Assembly: GCA_011322755.1 (NCBI GenBank)
Contig: DRLZ01000146.1
Coordinates: 1-5,505, forward strand
DNA length: 5,505 bases
Source: Crenotrichaceae bacterium
GTDB taxonomy: Bacteria; Pseudomonadota; Gammaproteobacteria; Methylococcales; DRLZ01
Reading direction: 5' to 3'
This document shows positions 1 through 5,505 of the stretch, one piece after another (the first letter of the stretch is position 1; each line of letters begins with the position of its first letter). Position numbers and translations under genes: made by a program. The notes under the pieces were generated by a model, which was not told the DNA's origin, did not search any database, and was given only the letters and a program-made list of their open reading frames with translations.

Positions 1-86
1 CCGAGGTGGTGAAATTGGTAGACACGCTAGCTTCAGGTGCTAGTGGGGGTAACCCCGTGGAGGTTCAAGTCCTCTCCTCGGCACCA
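1..86 (+). tRNA. tRNA-Leu (anticodon CAG), first base cut off by the window edge
   Basis: The sequence folds as a class II tRNA. The acceptor strand ccgagg (1-6, with the pairing G expected just outside the window) matches cctcggc at 76-82, followed by discriminator A83 and an encoded CCA at 84-86. The anticodon stem is 27-31 with 39-43, and the loop 32-38 reads ttcaggt, so the anticodon at 34-36 is CAG, which reads leucine codon CUG. A long variable arm (44-58) with a GGGG/CCCC stem is typical of tRNA-Leu. The T arm is 59-75 with loop ttcaagt and one G-U pair at its base. The D-arm region contains the ttggtaga stretch usual in this isoacceptor. It is convergent with the efflux operon to the right and has no functional link to it that I can see. 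Confidence 0.97.
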
Positions 87-104
87 TCTGTTATCTTATC
101 ATCA

Positions 105-156
105 CCAGCATGATTCTATCTTCATTTATAGAAACATGAGGTTTTGTTGATTTTTT
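105..156 (+). terminator. probable intrinsic terminator of the tRNA-Leu transcript
   Basis: An imperfect hairpin lies 19 bases after the tRNA CCA. CATG (109-112) pairs with CATG (135-138), an A/A mismatch follows, then TTCTAT (114-119) pairs with ATAGAA (128-133) around an 8-base loop. CC at 105-106 can add pairs with GG at 140-141. TTTT follows at 142-145 and a six-T run at 151-156. The position fits termination of the tRNA transcript. The stem is AT-rich and interrupted, so it is weaker than a textbook terminator, and the first T-run is short. Confidence 0.5.
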
Positions 157-269
157 GGAGTTAAACATTACAACTGACCCCAACCCCTATTCGACTGATG
201 ATCTTTACACCATCAATATAGATGGTAATTATGACTAGATCCAGGAAATCTCTAGTAACCTGTTGCGCA

Positions 270-340
270 TCCGATTACTTCGTTGGGCGGCGCTCAAAAT
301 CCTCGTGTATAGCATAGATGCTGCAGTTTCTACGCCCTGT
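270..340. repeat. GC-rich imperfect dyad block, possible dispersed repeat or gene remnant
   Basis: This block is clearly richer in G and C than the AT-rich sequence on both sides. Its outer arms GGGCG (285-289) and CGCCC (333-337) are complementary, and near its centre AGCAT (311-315) and ATGCT (318-322) form a tight palindrome. The arrangement resembles a short dispersed palindromic element. I have an unverified impression that similar blocks occur between genes in proteobacteria. Only one copy lies in the window, so repetition cannot be shown here. It could equally be a decayed piece of a former gene. Confidence 0.25.
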
Positions 341-341
341 C

Positions 342-360
342 TGTTATTTACTCAATAACA
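342..360. repeat. perfect 7-bp inverted repeat (small AT-rich hairpin)
   Basis: TGTTATT (342-348) and AATAACA (354-360) are perfect complements around a 5-base loop. No T-run follows on either strand, so it is not a convincing terminator. It lies directly beside the GC-rich block at 270-340 and may belong to the same unit. Confidence 0.4.
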
Positions 361-596
361 CAACTAGTAATCAAGATATGTTTTTTATTACTATAATCAG
401 AGTGCCATCTGGTGAGAATGCAACTAGAACAAAAGCATTCCAACTGATGACTCAACACATTTTTCGGTTCGATAAATCTAACAAAATGCTTATACTCGCT
501 AGCTCAGTATTTTTGTGGCTATTTTGAACGAACTTGTTTACTTATTATATAAAATACAATTCAAATATAACTCTCTGTAAAAAATACGCGCGATGT

Positions 597-3500
597 TTAT
601 TTGAGAGTGCCATCCAGAATCTCTTGTTTCTGGTTAGCTACACCCCTATCAATCAATCCTTCAAACTGAGAGCGAATCTTGACTAAAGCAGGTACAACAA
701 TCAGGGTAATCAGGGTCGCAAACGCGACACCGAAAGCAAGACTAATCGCCATTGGAATCAAAAACTGGGCTTGCAGGCTTTTTTCGCTAATGATCGGACC
801 GAGTCCGGCGCATGTGGTGAGGGTGGTAAACATGATTGGCCGGAAACGCCGCCGTCCGGCGGCGATGATCGCTGGTTCGACTGGCATACCTTCAGCAAGC
901 AGGCGGTTAGTCATATCAATCAGAATCAGCGAATCGTTGACCACAACACCGGATAGCGCAACCAGTCCGAACATGGAAAAGAAGCTGATTGGATAGCCGA
1001 GCAGCATGTGACCTATGGCCGCGCCGATAAAGCCTACCGGGATGACCGACATGATAATCAGTGGCTGGGTGTAGCTGCGCAACTGCACGGCAAGCACAGA
1101 GAAAATCGCAATCATGGCAATCGACAAGCCTTGTATGAGGCTGTTGACGCTTTCCATGCGCTCTTTTTCCTTGCCCTCGAACGAATAGAACAGACCGGGG
1201 ATATCGCTTTGCAGATCTGGTAACACCTTGTCACGTAATCTGGCATTGATTTCATTGGCATTAGCGATGTCTTTGTCGACCTTGGCGCTGACTGTGACTA
1301 TCTGGCGCCGGTCTGCGCGATTGATGGTGGCGTAGCCACGCCCTTCCTTAATGTCAGCAACTGTATGAAACGGCACTTCCTGACCTGATTGCAAGCGAAT
1401 ACGCATGTTATGGATGCTGGCAAGACTGCGTCGTTCACTTTCTGAGTAGCGCACCAGCACTTTAATGTCATCACGGCCACGTTGTACGCGCTGGGCTTCT
1501 TCCCCGTAATATGCCTGCCTGACCTGACGCGCCAGATCTCTCAGGGTTAAGCCAGCCGCCAGTCCGGACGGTTTAATTGACAATTGCAGTTCCGGCTTGC
1601 CAGCTTCAAAACTGTCCTTGATTTCGGAAACACCTGCATAGCTGTGCAATACGGCTTTAACCCGCTCGGCACTTTTCAGCAGTTGCTCAAAGTCAGCGTG
1701 TGCAAGCTCAATGTTGATGTCGTCGCCAGCTGACATGATCGAGCTTTTAAAAGTGATTTCTGCGCCCGGTATTTCACCGATTTGTTCGCGCCAGTCGGCT
1801 TCGATACGCGATGCTTTGAACGGTCGATCCTCGCCGCGCAATAATTCAATCTTGACCTCGCCAAAATGCGATCCCTTGGATGAATCACTTTTCGCGCCCG
1901 GTCCGCTACGCCCTGCAAAAGGCGCTGAACCAACACTGGCGGAAATATTGCGGATAATGGACTGCTCACCAGCCAGACGCTGATCATAATCCTCGCGTAC
2001 CTGTTCGATACTGTCGAGCATGCGTTCAATCACCGCCCGGGTTTCAGTTGCCGGAGTACCACTGGGCATTCGAACTTTTGCTGAAATGGTGTCCGCGTCA
2101 ATCGGAGGAAAAAATACCACTTTCAGATGTCCACCCTGAATGACCGCAATAATCAACATCATCGCCGCAATCACGCTGGCAACAACAATCCACGGCTGAC
2201 GAATGCTGAACTTGAGGACTGGGGTGTATACCGAGTCAATCAGGCGTTGCAGCAGATTGCGTAAGGTCTCCTGCAACCACGGAATCGCACCGGCCACAAC
2301 TTTGCGTTTTGGATAAGCAAGATGAGCCGGCAGGATTAAGCAGGCTTCCAGCAGCGACATGAGTAACACGCTAATCACCACCACTGGAATAATCCATAAA
2401 ATCTGGCCCAGATCACCTCTGGTATACAGCAATGGCGCAAATGCCAGCACAGTGGTTAAAATACCGACGCTGACAGGATTGATGACTTCATGCAGTCCTT
2501 CAATCGCAGCATCAAGCGGCTCTAGTCCTTGCTCGCGCTTGTTGTAAATACTTTCTCCGACGATAATCGCGTCATCAACCACAATCCCCAGCACCAGAAT
2601 GAAAGCAAACAGACTGATCATATTGATGGTGCCACCGACGCTGTAGATAATCAGAAACGCACCGAGAAAGGAAATCGGGATACCCATTGTCGTCCAGAAC
2701 GCCAAGCGCAATTCGAGGAATAACAGCAGAACTGCGAACACCAGGGTCAGTCCCATCAAGCCGTTGCGCACCAGTAAATCAGTCCGGCCGCGTAAATATT
2801 CGGCACGGTTTGACCAGATTGTTACCTGTAAACCGGCTGGCAATGAGAGTGTTTGCACATAATCGCGGATGCTTTCTTCTATCTCGAGGACTTTCTGATT
2901 ACCAACCCGCGAGACATTGATATATGCTGCCGGTTTCCCGTTAAACAGACTGGATTGATCAACTGCCTCAAAGCCATCATTAATGGTGCCAATATCACCC
3001 AGTCGCAACACAGTACCATCCGGATTGGTTGCAACTGCAATCGCGGCAAAATCCGCGCTGTGGTAGGCTTGCCCATCAGAGCGCAGCAGGATTTCCTGAT
3101 CATGGCTACGAATTGTGCCGCCCGGCAGCTTGAGGGAGAAATTGCGTACTGCCTCGGCAACTTTTGCAAAACTAAGGTTATACTTGCGCAGTGCCTGCTC
3201 GCTGACTTCGACGCCGATCTCGTAGTCACGTACGCCGACTACCTTGGCAATTGAAATATCATCCAGCGAAGTCACGTCATCGCGTATGCGGTAAGCCAGT
3301 TCGCGCAAGGTGCGCTCTGAGGCATTGCCGTACAAGGCAATGGTAATCACACGGGTGATCACATCGGTATCGACAATTTCAGGATCTTCAGCATCTTCAG
3401 GCGGAAAATTCTGGATTTGCTCCACGGCGGATTTAACATCATCCAGCACCTCGCGGTCATCCGCATCGTTGCTCAGCTCGACGATCACTGTACCAGCGCC

Positions 3501-3797
3501 TTCAGCCGCTGTGGAACGGATTTTGTCAACGCCTTCAATACCTGTCACTGCTTCTTCAATACGCCTGTTGATGCTTTCTTCCACCTCTTCCGGCGTAGAA
3601 CCCGGGTAGGGAACGCTGATGGTAATGGTATGTGGGTCAATTTCAGGAAAAATCTCGATGGTGCTGTTGTTGATTGCCACCATGCCGCCCAGCATTAACA
3701 GCAACATCAATAAATTGGCAGCGATATGATTACCGACAAACCAGGCCAGCAAACCACGTCTTGTTGCGGATGAATTCGCCTCAACAGACTGGCTCAT
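597..3797 (-). CDS. RND-family efflux transporter, inner membrane permease subunit (AcrB-like)
   Basis: This 1066-residue protein has the size and layout of a hydrophobe/amphiphile exporter RND pump, the proton-driven inner membrane part of a tripartite system. TM1 is about 18-42, followed by a large periplasmic porter region, TM2-TM6 at about 346-489, TM7 at about 535-556, a second periplasmic region, and TM8-TM12 at about 886-1040. TM4 holds GIVVDDAIIV with D408 and D409, matching the proton-relay pair D407/D408 of AcrB. In TM10 the motif GVVVNDSLILID has N954 where AcrB has K940. R984 and T991 in RRFRPIMFTT match AcrB R971 and T978. The ATG start is well supported: GGAG lies 5 bases upstream (3803-3806) and the start overlaps the adaptor stop codon as ATGA (3794-3797). 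The paired Asp residues argue against a SecDF role, and the lack of a CusA/CzcA-like TM4 motif argues against a metal pump, but the substrate cannot be told. The gene is last in the operon. Confidence 0.95.
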   Translation of the reverse strand: MSQSVEANSSATRRGLLAWFVGNHIAANLLMLLLMLGGMVAINNSTIEIFPEIDPHTITISVPYPGSTPEEVEESINRRIEEAVTGIEGVDKIRSTAAEGAGTVIVELSNDADDREVLDDVKSAVEQIQNFPPEDAEDPEIVDTDVITRVITIALYGNASERTLRELAYRIRDDVTSLDDISIAKVVGVRDYEIGVEVSEQALRKYNLSFAKVAEAVRNFSLKLPGGTIRSHDQEILLRSDGQAYHSADFAAIAVATNPDGTVLRLGDIGTINDGFEAVDQSSLFNGKPAAYINVSRVGNQKVLEIEESIRDYVQTLSLPAGLQVTIWSNRAEYLRGRTDLLVRNGLMGLTLVFAVLLLFLELRLAFWTTMGIPISFLGAFLIIYSVGGTINMISLFAFILVLGIVVDDAIIVGESIYNKREQGLEPLDAAIEGLHEVINPVSVGILTTVLAFAPLLYTRGDLGQILWIIPVVVISVLLMSLLEACLILPAHLAYPKRKVVAGAIPWLQETLRNLLQRLIDSVYTPVLKFSIRQPWIVVASVIAAMMLIIAVIQGGHLKVVFFPPIDADTISAKVRMPSGTPATETRAVIERMLDSIEQVREDYDQRLAGEQSIIRNISASVGSAPFAGRSGPGAKSDSSKGSHFGEVKIELLRGEDRPFKASRIEADWREQIGEIPGAEITFKSSIMSAGDDINIELAHADFEQLLKSAERVKAVLHSYAGVSEIKDSFEAGKPELQLSIKPSGLAAGLTLRDLARQVRQAYYGEEAQRVQRGRDDIKVLVRYSESERRSLASIHNMRIRLQSGQEVPFHTVADIKEGRGYATINRADRRQIVTVSAKVDKDIANANEINARLRDKVLPDLQSDIPGLFYSFEGKEKERMESVNSLIQGLSIAMIAIFSVLAVQLRSYTQPLIIMSVIPVGFIGAAIGHMLLGYPISFFSMFGLVALSGVVVNDSLILIDMTNRLLAEGMPVEPAIIAAGRRRFRPIMFTTLTTCAGLGPIISEKSLQAQFLIPMAISLAFGVAFATLITLIVVPALVKIRSQFEGLIDRGVANQKQEILDGTLK

Positions 3798-3806
3798 TGC
3801 TGCTCC
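3794..3806 (-). promoter_or_regulatory. ribosome binding site and ATGA stop/start overlap, adaptor to RND gene
   Basis: On the minus strand GGAG (3803-3806) sits inside the last adaptor codons and 5 bases before the ATG (3795-3797). The adaptor stop TGA (3794-3796) shares bases with that ATG. This fixes the RND start and suggests translational coupling, which would balance adaptor and pump synthesis. Confidence 0.85.
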
Positions 3807-4978
3807 ATGGTGCGCACTTGCATGCCCTCAGTAATCACATCCAGCGCGCTGGTAATCACTTCGGTATGTTCCGGCATCCCTTTAATCCAGATGTCACTTG
3901 CTGACTGATCAATCATCTCTGGTTTATAAAATGCCAGTTTTCCCTCCTTAATAATCCAGATAACACCTCCTTCATGCAAAACACGATGAGGCAATACAGT
4001 AATATTGTCGATCTGCTTCGCACTCAACTCCACGTCAACAAATAATCCGGGAATGACTTCATCACGCAAAGCCCGCGGAATATCGTCAGCTTTCAGGGAA
4101 ACGACAACACGCGCCAGTCGGGAAACAGCATCCAACTCACTTTCCACCCGGGAAATCCGGCCGTTTAATCGATACTGTTTGCCCGCAAGCTGAATCAGAA
4201 TATCAACCTGATGCTCTTTTAGACTGTGGTTATTAGTGTTTGCTTCAAGTTCCAGCCAGACCAGCTGATCAACTTCAATCGGCACCGGGATTTCCAACAG
4301 TTCTCTGCTATACACCATACCGACGGGTTGATTTGCATTGACGACTTCACCAACATCAATACTGGCCTCGACGACTCGACCAGCAAACGGCATGCTGATT
4401 CGGGTACGCTTTAGATTCAGCCGGGCTTGTTGCAGCATTGCTTTGGCAGCTTTCAGGCTGGCGCGGGTTTCAGCGATCTGTGGCTCGCGGCTGACCAAAA
4501 CTGGAACCGGCTCTGACGCGTGTAAGGCATTCCACTCTTCTACTGCTGCCTCAGACTCGGCAATTTCAAGCTGCAATGCGCGTTGTGCGCTGGCCACCTC
4601 ACTTTCAGCATTGGTAACGGCAAGCTGATAATCGATTGGTTCAATTTCCAGCAACACTTCATTGGCCTTGAAATACCCGCCAGCGCGTAATTGTGGATGA
4701 ATGCGCACAATCCTGCCACCAACCTGCGGGACGATGTTAATGCGGGTGCGCGCTTCAATAGCGCCATTACCACGGATAACCATGGTTCTGTTTTCAATCG
4801 TTGTTTTCACTGTCTTGACCAGTGGCGCATAACTGACCGCATTGTTCTGTACCGGCTCTTGCTTGAACAGGGTGAGGCCTTTTGCGCCAAAATAACCAAT
4901 CAGTAAAATCACCAGAACCAGCAATGGTTGCAGTAGCCAGTGGTAGATTCGACTCAGACGTTGGAGGCGTTTTTTCAT
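3794..4978 (-). CDS. RND efflux periplasmic adaptor subunit (membrane fusion protein, HlyD/AcrA-type)
   Basis: This 394-residue protein would link the inner membrane pump to the outer membrane channel. A basic N-terminus (MKKRLQRLSR) and one hydrophobic segment at about 14-32 form an uncleaved anchor or signal; there is no lipobox cysteine, so it is not a lipoprotein like AcrA. The first half of the lipoyl domain is about 80-115 (PQVGGRIVRI), followed by an alpha-helical hairpin at about 117-190 rich in Ala, Glu and Gln. The second lipoyl half is about 192-224 (RTRISMPFAGRVVEASIDVG), where the usual APFDGRV core reads MPFAGRV. A beta-barrel region (about 227-320) and a membrane-proximal part (about 325-390) complete the usual order. 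The start lies 20 bases after the stop of the outer membrane factor, with no obvious Shine-Dalgarno sequence, so translation may depend on the upstream gene. No earlier in-frame start fits. Confidence 0.93.
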   Translation of the reverse strand: MKKRLQRLSRIYHWLLQPLLVLVILLIGYFGAKGLTLFKQEPVQNNAVSYAPLVKTVKTTIENRTMVIRGNGAIEARTRINIVPQVGGRIVRIHPQLRAGGYFKANEVLLEIEPIDYQLAVTNAESEVASAQRALQLEIAESEAAVEEWNALHASEPVPVLVSREPQIAETRASLKAAKAMLQQARLNLKRTRISMPFAGRVVEASIDVGEVVNANQPVGMVYSRELLEIPVPIEVDQLVWLELEANTNNHSLKEHQVDILIQLAGKQYRLNGRISRVESELDAVSRLARVVVSLKADDIPRALRDEVIPGLFVDVELSAKQIDNITVLPHRVLHEGGVIWIIKEGKLAFYKPEMIDQSASDIWIKGMPEHTEVITSALDVITEGMQVRTMEQQ

Positions 4979-4998
4979 TGTTGAACCAGTTTGATTTG

Positions 4999-5505
4999 CT
5001 AATTATTGTCAGTTAACCACTGACCACCAAGCGCCAAATGCAGATTGATTCTGGCATCCCAGCGCTGCTGTTCAATTTGTAGAAACAAGTCTTCTGCTGC
5101 CTGCCGGCGACGCTGTGTTTCCAGCACCACCAGCAAACTGTCAATACCACGACCATAACGTTGTCTTGCCAGCGTTTCAGCTTTTCTGGCTTCGCTGAGT
5201 TGTTGCTGAATTTGCTGAATTCGTTTGTCAAGCAAACGATTACTGACCAACGCGTCTTCAACTTCGCGCACAGCTGTCAATACCAGCTGGCTGTAACGCG
5301 CCGCCTGCGCCTGCAAGCGTGCCTTGGCTGCGGCAACCTCAGCACGTAAGCGCCCGCCTTGAAACAATGTAGTCGCCAGCTCTCCAGCAATACTGGCAAT
5401 CAGATTGTCGAGAGAAAAAAATTGCGATAACGAGTTGGTATTGGTACCAAGCCGGCCGGTTAGTGTGAGGTCTGGATATAAATCAGCCAGCGCCACGCCA
5501 ATACG
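4999..5505 (-). CDS. outer membrane efflux factor, TolC/NodT (OprM/CusC) family, C-terminal part only
   Basis: The frame is open to the right edge and gives 168 residues ending in a TAG stop, so this is the C-terminal part of a gene whose start lies outside the window. The family forms trimeric channels through the outer membrane and periplasm that dock on the adaptor. The first visible residues, RIGVALADLYPDLTLTGRLG, match the conserved segment in the second half of NodT-type factors. Then come a long helical stretch with FQGGRLRAEV, the motif YSQLVLTAVREVEDAL, RYGRGIDSLLVVLETQ and the C-terminal ALGGQW typical of this family. A GTG at 5494-5496 should not be taken as the start, because the homologous sequence continues upstream in the same frame. 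As first gene of the visible operon (factor, adaptor, pump) it gives a complete tripartite set. Whether it carries an N-terminal lipobox cannot be seen. Confidence 0.93.
   Translation of the reverse strand, partial: RIGVALADLYPDLTLTGRLGTNTNSLSQFFSLDNLIASIAGELATTLFQGGRLRAEVAAAKARLQAQAARYSQLVLTAVREVEDALVSNRLLDKRIQQIQQQLSEARKAETLARQRYGRGIDSLLVVLETQRRRQAAEDLFLQIEQQRWDARINLHLALGGQWLTDNN

Larger units (their letters stand above)
157..596. other. non-coding spacer between tRNA-Leu and the efflux operon
   Basis: I see no gene here that I can support. The longest open frame (318-527, plus, 69 codons) starts inside the GC-rich block, has no ribosome binding site in front of it and no recognisable family. 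The stretch is AT-rich except for about 270-340. It holds several short inverted repeats: ACCATC/GATGGT (209-214, 221-226), ACTAGA/TCTAGT (234-239, 251-256), GGGCG/CGCCC (285-289, 333-337) and TGTTATT/AATAACA (342-348, 354-360). The minus-strand operon ends at its right border and the plus-strand tRNA transcript reads towards it, so it is a convergent intergenic region. No strong terminator for the operon is visible; the best candidate, ATACT/AGTAT at 492-510, has only five base pairs. Confidence 0.7.

Noticed and set aside
492..514. ATACT/AGTAT hairpin followed by T-run as a terminator, and its gctagctcag string as a promoter
   Set aside because: The stem has only five AT-rich pairs with a nine-base loop, and the T-run is on the strand with no gene before it. 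The string resembling a synthetic promoter spacer lacks properly placed -35 and -10 boxes and has no gene after it.
318..527. 69-codon plus-strand open frame in the spacer
   Set aside because: It has no ribosome binding site, starts inside the GC-rich block, shows no family resemblance and runs through AT-rich DNA where such frames arise by chance.
540..596. minus-strand promoter in the AT-rich tract after the RND stop
   Set aside because: TATAAT-like strings occur but no -35 box is at a suitable distance, and no gene follows on that strand.
2853..3254. 133-codon plus-strand open frame opposite the RND gene
   Set aside because: It lies wholly antisense to a well-supported conserved coding region and has no recognisable protein features, so it is a shadow of the RND frame. 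The same applies to the other overlapping frames at 679-3904 and 4005-5349.
5494..5496. GTG as the start of the outer membrane factor
   Set aside because: The frame stays open to the window edge and the residues before it (Arg-Ile-Gly) continue the conserved family segment, so it is an internal valine codon in a gene cut by the border.

Overview
The window looks like Gram-negative chromosomal DNA, most likely proteobacterial and perhaps gammaproteobacterial. The grounds are a tripartite RND efflux operon with an outer membrane channel gene, a tRNA-Leu with an encoded CCA end, and mid-range base composition in the genes next to an AT-rich spacer. This is inferred from gene families only; no species can be named.

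Layout. At the left edge (1-86, plus strand) is a tRNA-Leu with anticodon CAG, missing only its first base at the window border. A hairpin followed by T-runs (about 105-156) is a plausible terminator for it. From there to 596 is about 440 bases of spacer with no convincing gene, but with several short inverted repeats and one GC-rich block at about 270-340 that stands out from its AT-rich surroundings. From 597 to the right edge everything is on the minus strand. Read in transcription order these are the 3' half of a TolC/NodT-type outer membrane factor gene (5505 down to 4999, start outside the window), a periplasmic adaptor (membrane fusion protein) gene (4978-3794) and an RND inner membrane transporter gene (3797-597).

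How the genes work together. The three genes should form one operon. There are 20 bases between the outer membrane factor and the adaptor, and a four-base ATGA overlap between the adaptor and the RND gene, with the RND ribosome binding site inside the last adaptor codons. Together they would make a proton-driven pump spanning inner membrane, periplasm and outer membrane. The transporter keeps the paired TM4 aspartates (D408, D409) of the hydrophobe/amphiphile exporters but has Asn (N954) where AcrB has the TM10 lysine. Substrate, promoter and regulator cannot be read from this window.

I found no evidence for a previously undescribed system. The points that merit a second look are the structured spacer beside the tRNA, the GC-rich dyad in it, and the altered proton-relay residue in the pump.
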